Origin: Comamonadaceae bacterium OTU4NAUVB1
GTDB lineage: Bacteria; Pseudomonadota; Gammaproteobacteria; Burkholderiales; Burkholderiaceae_C
DNA length: 64,000 nt
Direction of reading: 5' to 3'
Assembly: GCA_024372625.1 (NCBI GenBank)
Contig: CP099605.1
Coordinates: 1,178,001-1,242,000 of the forward strand
Part shown: positions 57,479 to 64,000 of the stretch, piece after piece
How positions within the stretch are numbered: position 1 is the first letter of the stretch
How the letters are laid out: every line of letters starts with the position of its first letter
Notes under the pieces: generated by a model
Told to the model about the DNA's origin: nothing
The model's input: only the letters and a program-made list of their open reading frames with translations
The model's database searches: none
Translations under genes and position numbers: made by a program

Positions 57479-58279
57479 ATGCGCACCCGCTTCATCCTGA
57501 TCCAGACCAGCCACGCCGGCAACGTCGGCGCCGCCGCGCGCGCCCTGAAGACCATGGGCTTCGGCGACCTCGTGCTGGTGGCGCCGCGCTGGGCCAACGT
57601 GCTGCGCCGCGAGGAGACCATCCAGCGCGCCAGCGGCGCCCTCGACGTGCTGGCCAACGCGCGCATCGTCGAGACGCTCGACGAGGCGCTCGACGGCGTG
57701 ACGCACCTGTGCGCGACCGCCATGATCCCGCGCGACTTCGGACCCCCCACGCGCACGCCGCGCGAGCACTTGGCGCCGCTCGGGAGCTCGCAGACGCCCG
57801 AGCACGTCGCCTTCCTGTTCGGCTCGGAACGCTTCGGCATGCGGAACGAGGACGTCTACCGCTGCCACGTCGCCCTGAGCATCCCGGCCGACCCGGCCTT
57901 CGGCTCGCTCAACCTCGGCGCCGCGGTCCAGCTCGTCGCCTACGAATGGCGCCTGGCGCTCGGCGGCTTTCCGGTGAGCGAATCGGTCGCCCCGGCCGAG
58001 GCCGCCGATGCGCGCGCCGTCGCGGGCATGCTCGAGCACTGGGAGCGCTCGCTGGTGGCGATCGGCTTCCTGGACCCCGCCGCGCCGAAGAAGCTGATGC
58101 CGCGCCTGCAGCAGCTGTTCAACCGGGCGCGCCCGACGGTGGAGGAGATCCACATCCTGCGCGGCATCGCCAAGACGATGGCGCAGCCGCAGCCGCAGCC
58201 GCAGCCGCAGCCGCAGCCGCAGCCGCAGCCCGAGGCGCCGGCCGCGACGGCGCCGCCCGGCGTGCGCGCGCCGGACTGA
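57479..58279 (+). CDS. trmJ: tRNA (cytidine/uridine-2'-O-)-methyltransferase TrmJ
   Basis: A 266-residue SPOUT methyltransferase acting at position 32 of tRNAs. RFILIQTSHAGNVGAAARALKTMGF is the N-terminal hallmark, followed by ATAMIPRDFG, FLFGSERFGMRNEDV and IPADPAFGSLNLGAAVQLVAYE, which form the knotted SAM pocket. The C-terminal dimer/tRNA region with RRARPTVEEIHILRG-like sequence is followed by a QP repeat tail encoded by a hexanucleotide repeat. It is divergent from suhB, as often seen in proteobacteria. Confidence 0.93.
   Translation: MRTRFILIQTSHAGNVGAAARALKTMGFGDLVLVAPRWANVLRREETIQRASGALDVLANARIVETLDEALDGVTHLCATAMIPRDFGPPTRTPREHLAPLGSSQTPEHVAFLFGSERFGMRNEDVYRCHVALSIPADPAFGSLNLGAAVQLVAYEWRLALGGFPVSESVAPAEAADARAVAGMLEHWERSLVAIGFLDPAAPKKLMPRLQQLFNRARPTVEEIHILRGIAKTMAQPQPQPQPQPQPQPQPEAPAATAPPGVRAPD
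58184..58231 (+). repeat. Hexanucleotide repeat (CAGCCG)x8 in trmJ
   Basis: Eight tandem copies of CAGCCG (the last CAGCCC) encode eight Gln-Pro pairs in the C-terminal tail of TrmJ. Because the unit is six bases, copy changes keep the frame. The array lies beyond the conserved domain, so length variation would be tolerated. Confidence 0.95.
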
Positions 58280-58286
58280 TTCTCCC

Positions 58287-58314
58287 GGGGGCGCGGGACC
58301 GGCCTCCGCGCCCC
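58287..58314. terminator. GC-rich hairpin between convergent trmJ and etfQO
   Basis: GGGGCGCGG (58288-58296) pairs perfectly with CCGCGCCCC (58306-58314) over nine bases with a nine-base loop. It lies eight bases after the trmJ stop and 20 bases before the etfQO stop. No T-run is present, so it is a weak or Rho-assisted bidirectional terminator at best. Confidence 0.45.
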
Positions 58315-58334
58315 GGCCGTCCGGACGCCCGCCC

Positions 58335-60035
58335 TCACATCCCCACGTAGTTCGGTCCGCCGCCGCCCTCGGGGGTGACCCAGACGATGTTCTGCGTCGG
58401 GTCCTTGATGTCGCAGGTCTTGCAGTGCACGCAGTTCTGCGCGTTGATCTGCAGGCGCTCCTTGCCGGCGTTGGCCTCGTCGGGCACGTACTCGTAGACG
58501 CCTGCGGGGCAGTAGCGCTGCTCGGGCCCGGCGTACTCGGGCAGGTTGATGCGCGTGGGCACCGTCGGGTCCTTGAGCGTGAGGTGCGCGGGCTGGTTCT
58601 CCTCGTGGTTCGTGTTGCTGATGAACACGCTCGAGAGCTTGTCGAAGGTCAGCTTGCCGTCGGGCTTGGGGTAGACGATCTTCTTGCACTCGGCCGCGGG
58701 CTTCAGGCGCTTGTGGTCGGCCTCGGTGCGGTGGATGGTCCAGGGGATGTGCCCGCGCAGCACCAGCTGCTCGACGCCGGTCATCAGGGTCGCGACCGTC
58801 AGGCCCTTCTTGAACCACTGCTTGAAGTTGCGCGCCTTGTGCAGCTCGGTGTGCAGCCAGCTGCGCTCGAAGGCCGCGGGGTAGTCGGTCAGTTCGTCGT
58901 GCTGGCGACCGGCCGTGATGGCGGCGAAGGCGGCGTCGGCCGCGAGCATGCCGGTCTTGATCGCGCCGTGACTGCCCTTGATGCGGCTCGCGTTCATGTA
59001 GCCCGCCTCGCACCCGACCAGCACGCCGCCCGGGAACACCGTCTTGGGCAGTGCGAGCAGGCCGCCGGCGGTGATGGCGCGCGCGCCGTAGCTCAGGCGC
59101 TTGGGCGCCTTCAGGCCCTTGTCCTGGCCCTCGAAGTACCAGCGGATGTTCGGGTGCGTCTTGAAGCGCTGGAACTCCTCGAACGGGCTCAGGTGCGGGT
59201 TCTGGTAGTCCAGGCCGACCACGTAGCCGATGATGAGCTGGTTGTTCTCCGCGTGGTAGATGAACGAGCCGCCGTAGGTGTCCGACTGCAGCGGCCAGCC
59301 GGCCGTGTGCACGGCCAGGCCGGGCTCGTGGCGCGCCGGGTCGATCTCCCAGAGTTCCTTGATGCCGATGCCGTAGCTCTGCGGGTCCTTGCCCTCGGCC
59401 AGGTTGTACTTGGCGATCAGCTGGCGCCCGAGGTGGCCGCGCGAGCCCTCGGCGAAGACGGTGTACTTGCCGTGGAGCTCCATGCCCAGCTGGAAGGCCT
59501 CGGTGGGCTCGCCGTCCTTGCCGATCCCCATGTTCCCGGTCGCCACGCCGCGCACCTTGCCGTCGTCGGTGTAGAGCACCTCGGCCGCCGGGAAGCCGGG
59601 GAAGATCTCCACGCCCAGTTCCTCGGCCTGCTGGGCCAGCCACTTGGTGACGTTGCCCAGGCTGACGATGTAGTTGCCGTCGTTGTGGAAGTTCGCGGGC
59701 AGGGCGAAATTGGGCGTGCGGGTGGCGCCGGTCTCGCTGAGCATCAGGAAGGTGTCGGCGGTCACGGGCTGGTTGAGCGGGGCGCCGCGCTCCTTCCAGT
59801 CGGGGAACAGCTCGTTGAGCGCGCGCGGGTCCATGATGGCGCCCGAGAGGATGTGCGCGCCGGGCTCGGAGCCCTTCTCCAGCACCACGACCGAGAGTTC
59901 CTTGTCGTAGAGGCCGGCGAGCTGCTTCAGGCGGATCGCGGTGGACAGCCCGGCCGGGCCGCCGCCCACCACGACCACGTCGTATTCCATGGCTTCGCGC
60001 GGGCCGTACTGGGCGAGGATTTCGTCTTGGGTCAT
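58335..60035 (-). CDS. Electron transfer flavoprotein-ubiquinone oxidoreductase
   Basis: A 566-residue membrane-associated flavoprotein that passes electrons from ETF, reduced by acyl-CoA dehydrogenases, to ubiquinone. The FAD loop is VVVVGGGPAGLSTAIRLKQ (about residue 20), with GSEPGAHILSGAIMDPRAL after it. The C-terminal [4Fe-4S] site is NCVHCKTCDIKDPTQNI, with the upstream Cys in CPAGVYEYV. ATG 60035 (MTQDEILAQYGPREAMEYD) matches the family; the frame is open 45 bases further. No etfAB genes are adjacent. Confidence 0.95.
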   Translation of the reverse strand: MTQDEILAQYGPREAMEYDVVVVGGGPAGLSTAIRLKQLAGLYDKELSVVVLEKGSEPGAHILSGAIMDPRALNELFPDWKERGAPLNQPVTADTFLMLSETGATRTPNFALPANFHNDGNYIVSLGNVTKWLAQQAEELGVEIFPGFPAAEVLYTDDGKVRGVATGNMGIGKDGEPTEAFQLGMELHGKYTVFAEGSRGHLGRQLIAKYNLAEGKDPQSYGIGIKELWEIDPARHEPGLAVHTAGWPLQSDTYGGSFIYHAENNQLIIGYVVGLDYQNPHLSPFEEFQRFKTHPNIRWYFEGQDKGLKAPKRLSYGARAITAGGLLALPKTVFPGGVLVGCEAGYMNASRIKGSHGAIKTGMLAADAAFAAITAGRQHDELTDYPAAFERSWLHTELHKARNFKQWFKKGLTVATLMTGVEQLVLRGHIPWTIHRTEADHKRLKPAAECKKIVYPKPDGKLTFDKLSSVFISNTNHEENQPAHLTLKDPTVPTRINLPEYAGPEQRYCPAGVYEYVPDEANAGKERLQINAQNCVHCKTCDIKDPTQNIVWVTPEGGGGPNYVGM

Positions 60036-60112
60036 GGGATCGTGGGATGGCAAGGGGTTGGATCGGTGCCGTCGCCGCATGCGGTGCGTGGCGACGTGCG
60101 TCGGAAGGGAAT

Positions 60113-60145
60113 GCGTGTGTTATGGCACGCGCTGCGGACATTTTA
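60113..60145 (-). promoter_or_regulatory. etfQO upstream region: GCGTG-N8-CACGC dyad and -10-like TAAAAT
   Basis: The 197-base gap 60036-60232 holds TAAAATGTCCG on the minus strand (from 60145) and, between it and the gene, a dyad GCGTG (60113-60117) / CACGC (60126-60130). These would place a hairpin or operator just downstream of the transcription start. Otherwise the gap shows nothing recognisable. Confidence 0.35.
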
Positions 60146-60232
60146 TGTACGTCGATCCCGACAGCGGCGCGCCGCCGGGGCCGTCGTCCGTCGCGTCGGC
60201 GACGGGGCACGGCGGCGCGCGGCGACCCCCCT

Positions 60233-61600
60233 TCAGGCCGGCCGCAGGACGATGCGCGCCTCCAGGCCGTGATCGCGGCCCGGCGGCGGCGAGGCCAGTT
60301 CGAGCCGCGCCCCGTGCTTCTGCACGATGGTCGCGACGATCGACATGCCCAGCCCGTAGCCGGCGCGCTCCCGGGCGTGGCGCACGTGGCGCTCGCGCAG
60401 GGTGGCGAGCTGGTCGGGCGTCACGCCCGGTCCGGCGTCGCGCACGGTCAGCACGCCCCCGGAGCGCACCTCGATCTCGACCAGGCCGGTGCCGGCGTGG
60501 CGCAGCGCGTTCTCCACCAGGTTGCGCAGCGCGATGGCCAGACCGTCGAAATCACCCAGCACGATGGGTGTGTCGCCGCTGTCGGGCACCTGCAGGTCGA
60601 GCCGGTCGAGCACCTTTTCGTCCTGCCAGAACTCCTGCGCCACCGTGGCCGCGAGGCGCACCAGGTCGACCCGCGCGCGCGTGAGCGCGGCGCCGGACTC
60701 GGCGCGCGAGAGCTGCAGCAGCCGTTCGGTGCGGTGGCTGAGCATGCGCAGCGCCTCCAGCGCGGCGGCGACGTCCTCGCGCCGCAGGTCGGCGTCGAGC
60801 GCGGTCTGCAGGCGCAGGCGGGCCGCGGCCAGCGGCGTGCGCAGCTCGTGGGCGGCGTTGGCCGCGAGCGCGCGTTCCACGTCCAGCGACTGCGCCAGGC
60901 GTTCGAGCAGGCGGTTGACGTGGTCGCCCACCAGCTGCAGCTCCTGCGGCAGGCCGGGCAAGGGGATCGGCTGGAGGTGCGTGCCGTTGCGCTGGCCGAT
61001 CTCGGCGGCCAGGCGCACCAGCACCGCCAGCTCCTGGCGCGCGATGCGACGCAGCAGCAGCGCCAGCAGCGGCAATGCCGCGCCCAGCGGGATCACCAGC
61101 CCGAGCAGCGTCCGGTTGAGGGCCTCCCGGCGCTCGTCGAGCGGGTCGGCCACCTGCAGGAACAGCGGCCGGCCGGGGTGCTGCACGGTGTAGATGCGCC
61201 AGGCGTCGTTGGTTGCGAAACCCGGCGCCATCGGCACGTCGAAGGTGCCGGGCGGCGTCTCGGCCGAGCGCACCAGCACCCGCTCGCCGCTGTCGACGAC
61301 CTGATAGATCACCGCCGCGTCCTGGAACGTCGGCGTCGGCGCGATCAGCGGGCCCCGGCTGGCCGGGTTCGTCGCGTGCGCGTCGAGGTCCTGGATGGCG
61401 ATGTCGAACATGCGGTGCGAGACCTCGATCAGCTCGTTGTCGAAGTTGTGGTTGATCTCCCGGTCGACATACCAGACCACGCCCAGCACGCCGATCAGCC
61501 AGGCGCCGCCGATCCACAGGATCAGGGTGCGGATGAGGCGTCCGGCGAGCGTGTCGGCGCGGGGCGCGCCGGCGGGCGGCGTCCGGTCGTCGCGCGTCAC
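60233..61600 (-). CDS. Sensor histidine kinase (QseC/PmrB-like)
   Basis: A 455-residue kinase. Two transmembrane helices (about residues 23-43 and 182-202) flank a ~140-residue periplasmic sensor. The H-box HELRTPLAAARLRLQ (phosphoacceptor His near residue 264), N-box NLVENALRHA, G1 DAGPGVTPD and G2 GYGLGMSIV are all present. GTG 61600 overlaps the response regulator stop (GTGA), so the pair is translationally coupled. The neighbouring PAP2 and eptA genes point to a PmrB/QseC-type sensor of cationic peptides or metals, by inference. Confidence 0.92.
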   Translation of the reverse strand: MTRDDRTPPAGAPRADTLAGRLIRTLILWIGGAWLIGVLGVVWYVDREINHNFDNELIEVSHRMFDIAIQDLDAHATNPASRGPLIAPTPTFQDAAVIYQVVDSGERVLVRSAETPPGTFDVPMAPGFATNDAWRIYTVQHPGRPLFLQVADPLDERREALNRTLLGLVIPLGAALPLLALLLRRIARQELAVLVRLAAEIGQRNGTHLQPIPLPGLPQELQLVGDHVNRLLERLAQSLDVERALAANAAHELRTPLAAARLRLQTALDADLRREDVAAALEALRMLSHRTERLLQLSRAESGAALTRARVDLVRLAATVAQEFWQDEKVLDRLDLQVPDSGDTPIVLGDFDGLAIALRNLVENALRHAGTGLVEIEVRSGGVLTVRDAGPGVTPDQLATLRERHVRHARERAGYGLGMSIVATIVQKHGARLELASPPPGRDHGLEARIVLRPA

Positions 61601-62271
61601 CCGGCGTCCCCGGCCGCGTTCACCAGCCGGTAGCCGAGGCCGCGCAGGGTCTGGATGTGGTTGCGCCCGAGCTTGCGGCGCAGGCGGCTGATGAACACCT
61701 CCAGCGTGTTGCTGTCGGCCTCGTCGTCGAAGCCGTAGAGCGCGTTCTGCAGGCTCTCGCGCGTGTGGATGCGGTCGGGGCGGGTGGCCATCACGCGCAG
61801 CAGCGCCCACTCCTTCTGCGTCAGCGTCACGGGCATTCCGCGCTCGCGCACGACTTCGCGCGCCAGGTCGATCTGCAGGGTGCCCAGCACCAGAACGGGC
61901 GCGTTGGCCGCGCTGCGCCGGCGTTCCACCGCGCGCAGCCGCGCCAGCAGCTCGCCGGGGTCGTAGGGCTTGACCAGGTAGTCGTCGGCGCCCGCGTCCA
62001 GGCCGCGGATGCGGTCGGTCACCTGGTCGCGCGCGGTCAGCACGATGACGATCGGGCGATCCTTCAGGGCGCGGATCTGCGGCAGCAGCGACAGGCCGTC
62101 GCCGTCGCCCAGGTGGAGGTCGAGCAGCACGGCGGCGTACTGCGCGCCGCACAGCGCGCCGCCCGCCGCCGCGAGGCTGGGGACGGCATCGACCACGAAA
62201 GCCTTGGCGCGCAGGTAGCCGCAGACGGCCTCGGACAGCGCCACGTCGTCTTCGACCAGCAATACGCGCAC
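61597..62271 (-). CDS. OmpR-family response regulator (PmrA/QseB/TctD-like)
   Basis: A 224-residue regulator: receiver domain with acidic pocket EDD, phosphoacceptor Asp51 in LLDLHLGDGDG and KPYD lysine near residue 101, then a winged helix with PVTLTQKEWALLRVMATRPDRIHTRE and NTLEVFISRLRRKLG. GTG 62271 is preferred because GAGGAAA lies six bases upstream and the length is typical; an upstream in-frame ATG (62313) would add a proline-rich stretch. It probably controls itself and the divergent PAP2-eptA genes. Confidence 0.93.
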   Translation of the reverse strand: MRVLLVEDDVALSEAVCGYLRAKAFVVDAVPSLAAAGGALCGAQYAAVLLDLHLGDGDGLSLLPQIRALKDRPIVIVLTARDQVTDRIRGLDAGADDYLVKPYDPGELLARLRAVERRRSAANAPVLVLGTLQIDLAREVVRERGMPVTLTQKEWALLRVMATRPDRIHTRESLQNALYGFDDEADSNTLEVFISRLRRKLGRNHIQTLRGLGYRLVNAAGDAG

Positions 62272-62360
62272 GGGTGGTTTCCTCGGGCAGGGAAGGGGGA
62301 GCGGGACGGGCATGGGCCACGGTGCCGCAGCGGCGAGTCTATCGGCGGTCGCGGCGCCGG

Positions 62361-62380
62361 GCGTCAGGCTGCGTTAAGCG
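62361..62380. promoter_or_regulatory. Direct repeat GCGTCAGGCT/GCGTTAAGCG in the regulator/PAP2 gap
   Basis: Two tandem ten-base units sharing GCGT-A-G-C lie in the 145-base divergent gap between the response regulator and PAP2 genes. One-turn-spaced direct repeats containing TTAAG are typical of PmrA/QseB-class binding sites. The first unit is imperfect (TCAGG), so the call is tentative. Confidence 0.35.
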
Positions 62381-62416
62381 AGTCTGCCTAGGCTCGGCAT
62401 TTTCGGGACCTTCACC

Positions 62417-63157
62417 TTGACTGCTTCGCGTGGCGCGCCGGACCGCCTTCCGTTCCTCCTCACCGCCATCGCCTTCGCGCTGTTCGCGCTGTGGGACGCC
62501 TCGGGACTGGACCTCGCGCTGGCGCGGCTCGCCGGCGGCGCCTCGGGCTTTCCCCTGCGCGAGGACCGCCTGCTCGTGCTGGGCCTGCACGAGGTCCCGC
62601 GTTTCCTGAGCATGGCCGGCGTGGCGGTGCTGCTCGTGGCGGTGCGCTGGCCGTTCGGCGTGCTGCGCCGCCTCGACGCGCGCGCGCGCCTGCGGCTCGC
62701 CCTGAGCGTGCTGGCGGCGCTGGCCGTGGTGTCGCTGCTCAAGAACACGAGCCGCACCAGCTGCCCCTGGGACCTGGCCGAATTCGGTGGCGTGGCGACC
62801 TACGTGTCGCACTGGGCGCGCGGCCTGCGCGACGGCGGGCCCGGGCGCTGCTTCCCCGCCGGGCACGCCTCGGCCGCGTTCGCCTACCTGGCGGGCTGGT
62901 TCGCGTTGCGCCGCGTCGCGCCACGGGCGGCCCGGGTGTGGCTGGTCACGGCGGCGGTCTGCGGCCTGGTGCTGGGACTGGCGCAGCAATGGCGCGGTGC
63001 CCACTACATGAGCCACACGCTGTGGACGGCCTGGGTCTGCTGGAGCGTGGCGCTGGCGATCGACGCCGTCGCCCGGGCGCGGGCAGCGCGCGCCTCGGTG
63101 AAGGAATCCGCGGACCGGGCCGCTGGGGCCGCTGTTTCCAAGCTGAACGAATCCTGA
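62417..63157 (+). CDS. PAP2 family membrane phosphatase (lipid A/undecaprenyl-pyrophosphate phosphatase-like)
   Basis: A 246-residue membrane protein with about six helices. PAP2 active-site motifs are present: KNTSRTSCPW (motif 1, KX6RP-like, about residue 111), CFPAGHASAAFAYL (motif 2, PSGH-type) and RGAHYMSHTLWTAW (motif 3, histidine nucleophile). PAP2 proteins of this kind partner with EptA-type enzymes, as in the mcr-pap2 cassette. The start is TTG 62417; no ATG occurs before the first helix. The following eptA-like gene starts 35 bases later. Confidence 0.88.
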   Translation: MTASRGAPDRLPFLLTAIAFALFALWDASGLDLALARLAGGASGFPLREDRLLVLGLHEVPRFLSMAGVAVLLVAVRWPFGVLRRLDARARLRLALSVLAALAVVSLLKNTSRTSCPWDLAEFGGVATYVSHWARGLRDGGPGRCFPAGHASAAFAYLAGWFALRRVAPRAARVWLVTAAVCGLVLGLAQQWRGAHYMSHTLWTAWVCWSVALAIDAVARARAARASVKESADRAAGAAVSKLNES

Positions 63158-63192
63158 GCAGGTCGTTCAGCCAGGGGTCAGTACCGCTCCCC

Positions 63193-64000
63193 ATGATCCA
63201 CCGGGTGACCTCCACCACCCTCGATCCCGCCTCGCACCGGCCCGCGCCCGCCGACCTCCCGCATGCCTTCGAGCGTCCGCCCGGCGGCTGGCTCGCCGTC
63301 GATGCCTGGCTGTCCCGGCCGCGCTCGCCACGTTTCATCGTCGGGATGCTGAGCCTCTACCTGCTGCTGGCGGCCAACTGGCCGCTGTGGTTCGAACTCG
63401 CGCGCATCGACGGCGCGCCGAGCCTGTACCTGCGCTCGATCGCGATGATGGCCGTCCTGGTGGGGTTCGGCACCGCCGCCGTGCTCGCGCTGACCGCCTG
63501 GACGCGCGGCATGAAGCCGGTGTGGTTCGCCGTCGTGCTGGTCGCCGCCGTGGCGCAGCACTACATGCTGACCTACCGCGTCGTGATGGATCCGACCATG
63601 ATGGCCAACGCGCTGCAGACCGACTTCCACGAGACGCGCGACCTGCTCGGCTGGCGTCTGGTCATCAATGTGGCGCTGGTGGCGGTGCCCGCGGGCTTGT
63701 GGCTGTGGCGTGTGCGCATCCTGCCGATGCCCGCGTGGGGCCAGGCCTGGCGCAACGCGGCGATGTGCGTCGCGGCGCTGGCGGTGGTGGTGGCGAGCGT
63801 GCTGGTCACCGCGCGCGAACTCGCCCCCCTGATGCGCAATCACGTCACGCTGCGCTACCTGAGCAACCCGCTCGCGACCGTCTACTCGACCGGCCGGGTC
63901 GTCCTGAAGCCGATGTTCGCGCACAAGCGCGCGCTGCTGCCGACCTCGGCCGGCGCGGCGCTGGGCCCGAGCTACGCGGCGGCGGGCGCGAAGCCGCCGC
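63193..64000 (+). CDS. eptA: Phosphoethanolamine transferase EptA-like, 3' partial
   Basis: A frame open to the window end gives 269 residues of the N-terminal membrane domain. About five helices are visible: residues ~48-66, 76-97, 105-125, 150-170 and 185-205. The segments MDPTMMANALQTDFHETRDLLGWRL and LAPLMRNHVTLRYLSNPL match EptA/PmrC/MCR proteins. The catalytic periplasmic domain is outside the window. EptA adds phosphoethanolamine to lipid A and gives polymyxin tolerance. It follows the PAP2 gene by 35 bases, opposite the two-component system. ATG 63193 begins a ~40-residue cytoplasmic leader longer than in enterobacterial EptA. Confidence 0.88.
   Translation, partial: MIHRVTSTTLDPASHRPAPADLPHAFERPPGGWLAVDAWLSRPRSPRFIVGMLSLYLLLAANWPLWFELARIDGAPSLYLRSIAMMAVLVGFGTAAVLALTAWTRGMKPVWFAVVLVAAVAQHYMLTYRVVMDPTMMANALQTDFHETRDLLGWRLVINVALVAVPAGLWLWRVRILPMPAWGQAWRNAAMCVAALAVVVASVLVTARELAPLMRNHVTLRYLSNPLATVYSTGRVVLKPMFAHKRALLPTSAGAALGPSYAAAGAKPP

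Noticed and set aside
62272..62313. Upstream ATG start for the response regulator at 62313
   Set aside because: It would add 14 residues of mostly proline before the receiver domain; GTG 62271 has a Shine-Dalgarno (GAGGAAA) and gives the family length.

Overview
The window is a dense, GC-rich bacterial chromosome segment with no insertion sequence, prophage, integron or CRISPR array. Gene content and order (pnp end, quinone oxidoreductase, tpiA, secG, tRNA-Leu, then a 14-gene nuo operon closed by a DUF2818 gene) match Burkholderiales, and most likely Comamonadaceae (Variovorax/Acidovorax-like). This placement rests on protein resemblance and gene order recalled from the family, not on a database search. 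No gap between genes exceeds about 200 bases; the longer ones (28923-29093, 52426-52615, 60036-60232, 57308-57478) are described in the feature list or findings.

Layout. 1-2870: end of pnp, NAD(P)H:quinone oxidoreductase, tpiA, secG and tRNA-Leu(GAG). 2937-17920: nuoABCDEFGHIJKLMN plus DUF2818, one co-directional operon for respiratory complex I. 17951-19044: a NUDIX hydrolase and a DUF1178 zinc-ribbon protein. 19063-26018: an MsbA-like ABC exporter divergent from marR-oprM-emrA-emrB, a tripartite drug efflux locus with two matching dyads in the shared promoter. 26189-30972: a branched-chain-amino-acid-type (Liv/HAAT) ABC importer. 30986-33909: flavin reductase, LysR regulator, an orphan polar amino acid binding protein and a VOC protein. 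34019-42617 (minus strand): mutL, a lipoprotein alpha/beta hydrolase, then miaA joined to an ABC ATPase, a giant FtsX-type permease and an AttH/CrtC lipocalin-like exoprotein. 42688-47600: DedA, a TonB-C lipoprotein, a glycine-zipper lipoprotein, amiC, tsaE and queG. 47637-49942: a YqjI/YqjH-like PadR-ferric reductase pair and an SDR. 50054-52780: sulfatase, Bug-type binding protein and a 54-residue membrane peptide. 52813-60035: mscS, FUSC exporter and suhB in one operon, divergent trmJ, and etfQO. 60233-64000: a two-component system divergent from a PAP2 phosphatase and an eptA-type phosphoethanolamine transferase, which looks like a lipid A modification (polymyxin resistance) locus cut by the window edge.

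No single stretch is an obviously unprecedented system. The observations most worth following are: (i) a recurring arrangement in which a -10-like hexamer lies 6-9 bases before the start codon of genes lacking a Shine-Dalgarno sequence, suggesting leaderless transcripts; (ii) twin TTGC-N4-GCAA dyads placed to control both divergent export loci; (iii) the miaA-linked LolD/FtsX/AttH-like operon; (iv) an arginine in place of the Walker A lysine in one liv ATPase; and (v) the PadR-SIP metal locus with an AGATATATCT palindrome.
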